Shown here in pieces: positions 1 to 11,000 of a stretch of 64,000 bases of DNA. This stretch comes from Aplysia californica (Eukaryota > Mollusca > Gastropoda > Aplysiida > Aplysiidae). The notes below the pieces were generated by a model, which saw nothing but the letters and a program-made list of their open reading frames with translations, ran no database searches and was not told the origin of the DNA. Both the position numbers and the translations under genes were made by a program. The first letter of the stretch is position 1, and every line of letters begins with the position of its first letter. The stretch is from positions 1,175,560-1,239,559 of the forward strand of contig NW_004797316.1 in assembly GCF_000002075.1 (NCBI RefSeq), read 5' to 3'.

Positions 1-125
1 CTAATTTTTCAGGCCGGCCTCAAATTCATCATAAGATAAAAACTCAGCTCCGGCACAATTTAACGCCATTTTTACGTCAAACAAGATGGGCACCGTACCT
101 AAAAATAGTTTGCGTCTTTCTACGT

Positions 126-620
126 TTAACTCTTTGACTACCATGGGCCGATCTATCGGCTCCATAACCTCCTAGTTCGTGGCCAAAAGCCGAATTATCG
201 GCTCGCGCTTTTCTTTCCCTTTCCCTTCCACAATTTGACTCAACCTTTTCGTTTCATGTTTTTAACTGCTGTGCTTACCATACATCAGTCAACCAGTGAA
301 GTAATTTAGCGCCTTTTGTGTTTTTTCTGCTGTTTTTTAGCATTTTTTCTTGTTTTTTTTACCCGCCCTATGTTGCTCGAATTAATTTACACGCATAGCA
401 ACAGAAAAATGGCTGATAACCCATCAGGTTTCCCCCCGTCACAACGTTTTTCTGCTTCAAAAGCCCTGGAAAAGTCTGATGGGGAACTGTCAGTAGGCCT
501 ACTTTCCGATAGTGATGTAGGAGTTGAAGTTAGACCTGAGTCGGACAGCAGCGACAGCGATGAGATTGAAGATTCGCAAAGAGGGGCGTGTGTGCGTTTT
601 TTTCTCTTTTTTTCATTGTG
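126..620 (+). mobile_element. T8: left end of a piggyBac-type (TTAA) element with a transposase-like N-terminal exon
   Basis: A TTAA at 126-129 is followed by CTCTTTGACTACC, the same layout as the other TTAA elements here. Two copies of a GCCGAT-n-TATCGGC-like palindrome follow at about 145-205; T7 at 55146 has two copies of a close relative in the same place. Downstream, a reading frame from ATG 409 gives about 70 residues (MADNPSGFPPSQRF...) rich in Ser and Asp (SDSSDSDEIEDS), as at the acidic N-terminus of many piggyBac transposases. No catalytic domain follows and no matching right end was found, so this is a truncated left part. The transposase assignment is an inference. Confidence 0.45.
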
Positions 621-993
621 AGTGATTTCACCAAAAGTGCGACAACTTTATATATACTTGACCATTGTGCATGAAACTTGGCCCAGTTAGAGACAATTGG
701 ATATACTTCAGTATGACTAAGTCATGAAGTGATTGGATTTAGTAGCTATACACTGTGAGAAATGTAAGTTGGAAATATTTTTTTTATTTTTTTATTTTTT
801 TCACCTTGTGTTCACTTACCTCCCATGTTTGTTTGGATTTATGATTTTTTTTCAATTTTTTTATTAGATAAAAAAATATTCTACATTCAATTACCTTCAT
901 TTTGGTATATAACATGTCTGACTTCCCGATGAAATTATGCCCATCAGACACAAAAGAAGAAGAGGGGTACTTCTGAAATTCTAAGACTAAGAA
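621..993. other. Unassigned AT-rich spacer
   Basis: No coding pattern or repeat boundary is visible. The stretch has several poly-T runs. Confidence 0.4.
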
Positions 994-998
994 ATGCC

Positions 999-1267
999 GG
1001 CGCTTTTTCGGTAGTTCCCACCCCGCAATTTAATTCACGGGGTTGGGCCACAAGAGTAGGGGGGTTTCAGGGGGGCTTGCCCCCCTGACCTAATAAAAAT
1101 AGGAAGGGGGGTTTCAGGGGGGCATGCCCCCCTGAATTTTACCATAATTTAATGTTTTGCAGTTGTTAGGTTTGATATCTTAGCTCACCGCGAATCAAAC
1201 GTATAGATCTAGATCTAGATGTAGGTCAGGCTCAAATAAGGGGGGTGGGAACTACCGAAAAAGCACC
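999..1267. mobile_element. TIR element with 5-bp target duplication
   Basis: The 269-bp element starts GGCGCTTTTTCGGTAGTTCC and ends with the near-perfect inverse, about 26 bp at each end. It is flanked by ATGCC at 994-998 and 1268-1272, a direct 5-bp duplication. Inside are two copies of a G-run/C-run hairpin (GGGGGGCTTGCCCCCCTGA type). There is no coding capacity. The superfamily is not identified. Confidence 0.75.
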
Positions 1268-1272
1268 ATGCC

Positions 1273-1650
1273 ACATTTAGTCGGAACTGATAGTAAAAAG
1301 ATACCAATCCATTATATAGAATCTATAATCATTATTTATTATTATTAGATCTAATCTAGATCTAGATCTAGAATCTATTACTGTTTTCATGTTCTACGCA
1401 CCGGTGAAATCCTGAACCTACAAGTTGTCTTGAAAGTGTTACACCATCTCGATTGAGGTACACCTCTGATGACGACCCTAGAGCACTTAACAACATAAAA
1501 GTCCAAATTGCAACATATCTACCAATCTCAAACATCTCCAAACATTGTAGATTTACGAAATGAGTTAGTGTTGTGCTGGCGCTGCTAGATCTAATCAGTA
1601 GTCAGTACATCAAGTCATATTATTATTTTGTTGTTTGTCTTCGTACGTTG
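1273..1650. other. Unassigned spacer with AGATCT microsatellite
   Basis: AGATCT/TCTAGA repeats lie at about 1349-1373; the rest is unremarkable. At 1625-1660 a stretch resembles the T8 left flank (GTCTT..TACGTTgAACTCTTTGACT), possibly a decayed second end. Confidence 0.35.
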
Positions 1651-1708
1651 AACTCTTTGACTCTTGATATCTTTGGCCTAGCTAACGTACTTTCGTTTTC
1701 TAACTTCT

Positions 1709-1781
1709 GACCAATCAGCAGTGACATTGAGAGAAAATTAACCAATGGTCCCAAAATGTTCTTCTCATTTTCAACTTCCGG
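1709..1781 (+). promoter_or_regulatory. Candidate CHMP6 promoter elements (CCAAT boxes, ETS-like site)
   Basis: CCAAT motifs lie at 1711-1715 (GACCAATCAG) and 1742-1746, and an ETS-type ACTTCCGG core at 1774-1781, about 200-260 bp upstream of the CHMP6 start codon. No TATA box is apparent. The arrangement fits a TATA-less housekeeping promoter, but the transcription start cannot be read from sequence. Confidence 0.4.
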
Positions 1782-1894
1782 GTTCGAAGGTCACTATTGA
1801 TGACAACCAGGGTGAAACTTTTTGTTACCACCTTAAAAAGTAAAAGCGGAAGAGAACCAATAGAAGAGAAAACAAACAACTAACAACTGACAAC

Positions 1895-1964
1895 ATGAAC
1901 AGAATTGCTTGATCCTCCAATTTTCGATCATTGTCTTGTGTTGCCTTCACAGGGTTTTATGTGA
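1895..1964 (+). promoter_or_regulatory. Upstream AUGs in the CHMP6 leader, including a start-stop uORF
   Basis: A six-codon uORF (stop included) starts at 1895. At 1959-1964 ATG is followed directly by TGA, a minimal start-stop uORF that ends ten bases before the main ATG at 1975. A pyrimidine-rich tract ending CACAG at 1952 could be a 3' splice site of a leader intron; if so, the first uORF might be spliced out while the start-stop element stays. Confidence 0.5.
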
Positions 1965-1974
1965 ATCAGCCAGT

Positions 1975-2046
1975 ATGGGGAACTTGTTTGGCAAAAAACA
2001 GAAATCATCGCCATCGCGAGTAACTGAACAAGATAAGGCTATTTTG
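1975..2046 (+). CDS. CHMP6: CHMP6 coding exon 1
   Basis: Residues 1-24. The ATG context is CAGTATGG with G at +4. The donor GTAGGT follows at 2047; phase 0. Confidence 0.93.
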
Positions 2047-5000
2047 GTAGGTTGGTGGTGTGCACCACAAGTGTAGCCTACTCATGATTTAGTCTAATTT
2101 AGATCTAGATCTAGAATCTATCTATATATCTAGATCTAGATATAGATATATATATAGATCTAGAATCTAGATCTAGATCTAGAATCTAGATCTAGAAATA
2201 GATCTAGATCTATATATAAATATGATATAGAATAGGCCTATACCGTAGTCTTATAATACGGGATGCCCATTAGCCTCCTAATGATTAGGCTAGATTCTAG
2301 ATCCAGTAATCTGGCATTACGGCGGTTCGGGCTGATCGCCTAACTCGGTCGCCTGAAATCTGAAAACAAACACATTATTGTGTCTTTAATCGGGCGCAAT
2401 CGCCCGACTCAATCACCTGAAAACAAATGTTTTTGTTTTTTTAGGCGACCGAATCAGGTGATCGGCCCGATCCGCTGATCCCATCCGTAATGGGCGCCCT
2501 GTATTGCCACATTATGCTTATACTATTTACTAAACTCAAACTGGCCAGGGTCGATCAAGGGCTATAGGTGTCATCATAAATGGTCAATAGGGAAAATTTC
2601 ACAGGTTTCACCTTCCAGCTCATTGATGCTGCTCATAGATGCCTCTAACCTTGTTTTACATAAGTGTTCCACCTAGATCTGGAATCTATTCTATATCTGT
2701 CCCCGCAGATGCAAATTTAGATGGCCAACTTATGCAAGACTCTTGAGTCTATGCGAAATTTTGCAAAAATGATACAAGTTACCGTAATGCCATTCATGGC
2801 ATGTTTTGCGCTTTTTCAACAAGAATGTTCAAGTTTTATCATGTATACAGAAGAAATGAAAAGAGAACATATCAGTATCAGTAATTTTTTTTGTATTTGG
2901 AAAGAAAACAATACACATCAGTCAGAAAAAAAATTAAAAAATATGATCTCTGTAACTTGCAGCTGTATAGAGGAAAGAAAAATGTGGGAAAAAAAAGAAA
3001 AAGGAAAAAAAAAGATATCTGGACCTCTGATGCTGACAAATCACTAAAAAAAAACATGAAACATCAGCAGACGTGAGAACACCTTTGATGGATTGAAAAA
3101 TTGAACATACTCAAGGAACAAAATCCCTAACCCCTAGTCCCCCCCCCCCCCCCCCCCCCCGATCTTTTAATTCTAACGAGGAAAATAACCAACTTCTCAC
3201 TTTAATGAGACTTATTGCTGTGATTACTTCCCTTTGGCTTTAGTTACATGGGGAGGCATTAAATTGTTTTGTGAAAATTGCACCCAAAAAAATGGAAAAA
3301 ACGCAGGCACCCTAAATTTTATGCAAATTTTGCAGAATTATGCGATAAAACACAGCCACGCCGCGGCCACACGATCGCATAATCCAACGCGGCCAGCTAT
3401 ATTATACACATCTGAGATCACATCTGGTGCAGGCACACCCTTTTATGCACATGGATAGAAGTATACACCTTATTCCACCCCCTCACCTCCTTTGCCCTCT
3501 TCATCAGGCTCCTGACTCTTTCTGCAGCCTTTCTACTGCTACTCCTTGGCTCCTTCTTACTGCTATCTTTCAGCTACACCCCTGATCTTCTGGTATGAAG
3601 ATAACTCCTAACCTTCTCGGACAAGGGCGAAAAATCTTGGAGGTCCCATGTGCAAGTTGCGCACGTTAAAGATCCCTTAGTGGTCCAAAATCGATAAGAG
3701 TAGGCTTCGGCCACCACCCGTTCTAAATTCAAAATTTTGTACCAATTGAAAATGTTTTCTTGTGTCCCGCACGCTCATATGATCTTATGCAGTTGCGAGT
3801 GCCGTAAAACACTTACCAAAAAAACCCCACATTATTCTTGCGCACCTCTTCTCCCACTTCCCTTATATGGCTTCATGAAAAAAAAAGCTCTCTTCACTCC
3901 ATATAAGTGTACACCATGTTTCAGTGATCATGTGCGCATCGTCCTTTTACATTTTGAGCAAACTCCCCTCACTTCAATGTCGCCAAATATAGTTGTGCTG
4001 ACAACTGATGTTTTGGTTGATATACATGTAATTGTGCTTGAATATTTGTGCAGTATAAAAGTATTGAAAGGGAATTATCTGCCTATTTGAACCTCTCTGC
4101 CTTTTGCAGCAACTGAAACAACAGCGGGACAAGTTAAAACAGTACCAGAAGAAAGTACAAGTACAGCTGGACAAAGATCGAGAAGTTGCAAGGGCACTCC
4201 TAAAAGAAGGGAAAAAAGAGTATGATTTTTTTCTCCCATATAATTTGATGTTTTGTCCTATATTCTTTTTATTCAACTACTTTGAATAGTGTTTTTCTTT
4301 TCTGTTTTCTAGGGGGAAAAGGAGGGGAGGGGGATTTTTCAGAGAAACAAAATCTTACAATTTGTTAAAGTTCTGTTGGTAGGACAGTGAAGTATATTTT
4401 TATGAGCACCACATGGTTGAGTTAACTCTCTATCTCCGGAGGGGTCTGGAGGGGGGTTTGCCTATTTTTCCGGATCCTTCTTTTGGTATGAAACCTGAGA
4501 GTGTCGTGCACATCACTAAATCGGTCATTAAATCAAAACAAATTAACCTATTTTGATAGTTTTTCATCTAATGAAATAACCTCTTATAAGAGAGGCATAT
4601 TTTCGGTAATTGCTGAAAATTAATATATAATGTCATCGTAAAGGAATTTGACCAAGCCGCTTACATCAGGTCTCCAGCACAGCAGTACTGACCACAAGTC
4701 ACTGGGAGTGGCTTGCCAGAGAGAGAGAGATATATATATATTTAAAAGAATAGGTATTTTTAAGGCTCTCTGCCTCTTGTCAACCCAAATGAAAATATCG
4801 TCCTATAAGAGCCAATTCCATGAATCAAGGTTTTAGCGAATTTTTCAGGAGGAACAAAAAAACTTACTATTGTAGGTATGTATGAATGATCAGCACACCA
4901 GAAACGATCAAGCCCTAAAAGCGTATCATATGATACGGAAGTTAGGAATTCTTCGCTTTACTGTCGGTTCCGTAGTAATTCTTGTTGCCTCATCCAAGTT

Positions 5001-8000
5001 GTAGCAATATTGAAATCCATTCTGCACGTTTCAAGATGAGCTATTTTGGAAGCAAACAGCTATGATAATTGAAACAGTTATTTGCTTTTTATAGCTATTT
5101 TAAGGCCGGGAACTCAATGAAACTTATACGAAAATGAAGCCCATGGTACGCGCTTTCAATAAGTGAAAAAACAAATTTTCGCGCCAAAATCATGATACGC
5201 GGATCTGGCTTTTATAGGACGGTATGTCTTTTAAATACTTTCGTTTTACTTTATTTTATGCACCATATCATAATTGCTAGCTGTATAGTTGTAACTTTGC
5301 TCTTCTTTCTCCACAGTAAAGCCAAGTTGATGCTGAGAAAGAAAAAGTTCCAGGAGAGTTTACTCACAAAGACAGATGGCCAGCTTGACAATATAGAACA
5401 ACTGGTAGGGTCTTTTTTTGTCCTGTGGATTTGAATGTATATTTTTATCTTGGTGGATTGCAGCTACTTAAAGATTTTTAATTTTTTGTGAGTTCAGGTT
5501 TTCATGGGTATTACTTATGTCACACTGCTGAGTGAGAGACATCATTGATAGTAATTATTGTGCCTGATTGACATTTAGAAATGAACATGACTTTTGAGGA
5601 TACATTATCTTTGCTTCCATTTTTATATGAGATTTTCATATTTCTACCTGTAGTCTGTGCCATTTTAGTTTTACTAATTGATTTGTTTTACATATCATTC
5701 ATTTGGCTATTGATATTTACGTTATCTTTCGGAGTTCTTCAACATTAATGTACAGTAGAACATGGCTATAGCGGGACTTTTGGTTCCAGAAGAAAAATCC
5801 CGCTGTAAGCGAGTTCCCGCTATAGGGATGCAAAGGGGAATTACCGAAAAATGTCTAAAAATCCACCTGATTACCTCCCTTCCATATCAATAAAATTTGC
5901 GCGTTAGATTAGTCTTCCTTTTTTTGTCAGTTTCATTGATTATCTCGGCCTTTAATTCGAGTGAGAAGCATTTCCTTTTCTCTTTTTTGGAAGCCATCTT
6001 TTCCTCGGTCTTGTTGCTTGCGCTGTCTATCGTACCGGTAGGCCTACTGTAGAACTGGTGAAGTAATGCACGTGTATGCCTATGAGCATCAGCGATCGCA
6101 ATTCAATGAATCAGGAGTCACACACTACACGCTCTCCTCTTCGTTTACTTTTTGTCCTAGGGTAGGCCTAGGACTATTATTGAGCGTCTTGGCTAGCGTA
6201 TGGCACATCACATTTGGAGCGGCTCACGCCACACGTCTCTTCGCACCATCTCTCTCTACCGCCTGCCCCACCTCACTCATCACTGGACTGGCCAATCACA
6301 ATGCTGCAATGCTGATTGACTGTTTGGATCCCGCCTATAAACCCCACCTCCCAATCCCCTTCCCTACAGCTAGAGCTCGCTCGATCCCTCCCGCTGTATC
6401 CAAGTTTGGGCCTTTCCTTGCCCCGCTAAACCCAAGCACAGGTAATTGAGTTTGGGGATCAAGGGCTGGTGAAGGGCCTCATTTAAAAGATGAGAAACAC
6501 CCAAGCGTCTCATATAGCTTCTCCCAGTCTAGCCAACCGCACCTACTCGTGGTGATCCCTGTCTGCACTGACGTGGCTCTGGCAAATGGCGAACCGTTGG
6601 CGCCAACAAACCAACCCCCCTTTGCCAGGAGGGGTAAAATCAACAGGCTGGGAGTAAGTGTGACCCCACAAGGTGCGGAGGGCAGAACCCACCGGCGTGT
6701 GGTAGACGCTATGCCCCCCACCAACACACTTTCACTCTCCCTTGAGTGAGTGTCCTCCTCTGCTACCTCACCTACTTCTTCTACGCACTCCCTGTGGTTG
6801 GCCTGTGCTCTACCTTTGGCCTTGTGAATCTCCATGGATTCTCCTGGTCCCTGCAAGGATGAACACACCACTGGGTGGGATAGGCCTCTGGGACATGGCA
6901 TGCCTAAACATGGACGTCTACGTACCGACACAAAGGATCCAGGACGTGACAAGCTGCTCGTCTGTGTGATTTTGGCTCAACAATGCTGCCAGGGTCAGAC
7001 CAGATTAAGTTGACCCCCCACAGCCCGCCAGGAGACAGCGGTGGCGGGGAATGGACCACAGTGGATCGTGCCTTGACCACATGTAAAACGGAAGCCAGTC
7101 CCTGCTCAGCGCGTTGCCCCACTTCTCTGAGAGACAAAACTTGTAGCTCAGAAATCTCAATGTCAGATGCACCGGACTGCTGGTAGACCACAGACCTGGG
7201 TGGGAAGAAAAGCCACAGGCTCCCCAGCAAATATGGCAAAGAAAAATAAATTAAATTCATCCGAGCTCGGGCGACGCCTCGTTTATCAAGGCCCGCGCCA
7301 TGCAGTGCCTCTCCAGGCTGCTGGTGAAAAGTTAGCTACTGGGAAAACAGAACAGTTTCGACTACTCCAGGTCAACGTTTGCGGCCTCGCAAACAAGAAA
7401 ATAGAAATTTCTCACCTTTTGGACTCAAGAAAAATCCACATTGCCCTATTACAAGAAACTATTCACCGTAACACAGACCCCTATATCCCAGGTTACACCC
7501 ATTATACCTGCACATGCCCTGACTGCCAGGGTGTAATCACCTACATCAGAAATGACATACAAGGAAAAGTTGAAAACATCACAACTGACACAAGAACAGA
7601 CACCCAAAAAGCTACAATTTGGTATGCAGGTTGCAAATTTACAATCTTTAACACTGCTCTTTTTCATTTCTCCAAGAATCAATATACACCAAAACAATAG
7701 TTGCGGGTGACTTTAAGGGCCACTCTCCTCAGTGGGGATACAGAACATACAACAAAAGCGGAATGGCCATAGAGGAACTCTGTGGCACAACAAACTTCCT
7801 TGTTCTCCAAGACAAGAAATCTACCCCTACCCTTCTACACAGGGCTCACAACACACTCAGCAGGCCTGACTTGACCATCCTTTCATCCGACCTCTTCCAA
7901 AGACACACCACAGAAGTCCTTGACGGCATAGGTAGCGACCACAGACCCATCATGACTTTGGTGTTGACCCCAAGCCAAAGTCACTTTGTACAAAAGACCA

Positions 8001-11000
8001 AGTGGAATTTTAAAAAGGCGAACTGGGAGCTCTACAAGACAACAACAGAAAAGCTCCTGAAAGATATTACACCAAACCCCTCTGTTGATGTCTTCTGTGG
8101 CGCAATAACAGATTCCCTGCTCAAGGCTGCGGCTCTCTGCATCCCTAGGGGTTGCAGGAAAAAGTACAAGCCTTTCTGGAACAAGAACATCGAACAAGCA
8201 GTCCAAGACAGAGAAAATGCTCGAAAAACTCTTGAAAGCGATCCTACAACAGGAAACAAAATTAACTACAAAAAAGCCTCAGCTAAGGTCAAACAGACAA
8301 CCCTCTTGGCCAAAAGAAACAAATGGAGCACCACAGTTGCAGACCTTGATCTACGTAGAAACGGAGCCAAAGCATGGTCACTTCTCTCCAACTTGTGTGG
8401 AGAAAAGCGCCGAAACAACCCAAAACCCATGGACACAGAGGAAGGCACCATCGTAGAAGACCAAAAAAAAGCAGAAACCTTCAACAAGTTCTTTGCTTCT
8501 ATAAACAAAGCTACACACCACACTGACCAACAAAGAGACTGTCTGAAAAGACTGAAAGAGAAAGAGCATGCGCCAAATGCAAGCATCTCTCTCTTTGAAG
8601 ATGACTTCACACTCACTGAGCTCAACAGAGCAATGAAGAAACTGAAGCCCCGCAAATCCCCAGGACCAGATAAGATTCACAATGAAATGCTTGTCAACCT
8701 CAGTCCCATTGGTAAGGGTTATATTCTCCAGCTGATCATCAAGACGTGGAATGAAAACACCATCCCCAGAGCATGGAGAAACGCCATCATCACACCCATT
8801 TTCTCAAGAAAGGAAAACCTGCTGAAGAAATGAAAAGCTATCGACCCATTTCACTCACCTCATGCATCGGGAAACTAGCAGAGAGAATGGTCAACCACCG
8901 CCTATACTGGTGGTTGGAAACAACCGGTGCCCTGGACAGCAACCAAGCAGAATTTCGTGCAGGCCAACGAACAGATGACCAGCTCTTCAGGCTCAGTCAG
9001 AAAGTCCTTGATGGCTTCCAGGAAAAGAAGCACACAGTTGCAGTATTCGTCGATCTCCAGCAAGCCTACGACAGGGTTTGGAGAAAAGGCCTCCTGTGGA
9101 AGATGACACAGACAGGAATCCACGGGAAACTCTACAGATGGGTGAAGACCTTCCTTACAGACAGGACAATCCAGACCAGGATTAACAATGGTGTGTCATC
9201 CAAAGCTGTACTGGAGGAGGGCCTACCCCAGGGTTCCTCTCTGAGCTGCACACTTTTCCTTGTTTTCATCAACGACCTGCCTGAGACACTGAAATCAGAG
9301 AAGGCCCTATATGCCGACGACCTAGCCATCTGGCATACAAGTAAACAAGCTGGCATCAGTGCACGGCTTATAAATGAGGATCTAGATAGATTCAACAACT
9401 ACTGCTGCAAGTGGAAACTAAAAGCAAATTGTACCAAGACAATCTACACCGTCTTTACAAAAAGCCACAAAGTTGCAAAGCAAAATCTCACCATCTTACT
9501 TGCAGGAAACAAACTAGAAAAAGTTGAAAACCCGACCTACCTTGGGATCGAGCTGGACAGACAGTTTTCATGCAAAAACCATATCTGGAACCTGAAGACG
9601 AAGGCCAACAAGAGACTTAACCTTCTCAGACGACTGGCTAGCACTTCATGGGGAGCGGACAAGGATGCACTCAGACAGCTATATGTTGGCTATGTACGAT
9701 CTGCCATGGAATATAACCTAACCTTACAGACAATCTGCAGCAAACCAACTCAGAGGTCTCTTGACAAAATTCAAAATCAAGCTGTACGATTTATCTCCGG
9801 AGCTTTGAGATCCACTGCAACTGCAGCTTGTGAAATCCATACAAACCTGGAACCCTTGGACTTGCGGAGAGAGGCAGCAGTAGTAGAGATGAGTGAGCGC
9901 TACAAAAGACTGGAGAAAAACCACCCAAACAGGAAAATAATTGAACAGAGACGACCAAAGAAACGGATTCATGGAAGATCAATACTTGACACAGCCACTG
10001 AACTAGCAGAAAACACCATCTTCCATGTAACAGAGAAATGCTGAAACCTTTAAGACCAGAACTCCCCCCAAACACTAACATCAAGAACGCCAACATCAAA
10101 ACCTCCCTCATAAAAGAGACGGTGAAAAAGGAATGTGACCCAGTAGAACTGAAGACAACAGCTCTGAAGACAATTGACTCCTACCCTAGTGATTCAATTC
10201 ATATTTATACAGACGGGTCAGCCTTCAAGGGAACTATAAACGCAGGCTTTGGGGTAAGAATTGAACATCCTGACAAAACATGTGAAGAGCTATTTGACGC
10301 ATGTGGTACTTCTTGTACAAATTACAAGGCTGAGGCAATCGCCATTGAAGCAGCAATCCTCCACCTGACCAACATTTTCATAATATATCCAAACAAAATC
10401 AAGAACACTATTATCTTCACAGACGGAAAGTCAGTACTCCAAGCTCTGGAAAACATGAATTTCAAAAGCCCAGCCTGCCTATCTGTGGCTCAAACAATCA
10501 ACACCTTCCTACAGACCTATGCCGTCGACCTGACACTACAGTGGGTACCTGGCCACAGCAACATCCCAGGAAACGACAGAGCAGACACCCTTGCCAAGAA
10601 GGGAGCATCACAAACACAACCACACAACCCAGTATCACAACAGACAGCCAAGAACATCATCAAATGCAACACCAGGGAACAGTGGCTGAATGGATGGGCA
10701 ATGTGCAAAACTGGAAGAATTGTATTTGCACACATGACAGCCCCCAACTCTAAAGATGCAATAAATTCCCTGAGTAGAAGAGAACAAGTCACAATATTTC
10801 GCCTGTGAACACAACACATACCACTAAATTCCTACTTTAATAGGATCCGCAAGGATACCCCACCTGACTGCCCGTTGTGCGACTGCCAGGATGAAACAGT
10901 ACCACACCACCTCTTTAGCTGCCCAGCACTTTGTGACCTGCGTAGCACCTACCTACCTGCCTTCCCAGACATCGGAAACACTCTATACAGCAACAAAGCA

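Noticed and set aside
1625-1660. Second T8-like left end
   Set aside because: Only about 25 bp resemble 110-140 and the TTAA is lost; could be chance.
6066-6449. 127-codon frame inside P1
   Set aside because: No recognised domain; lies in non-coding transposon sequence just before the LINE insertion.
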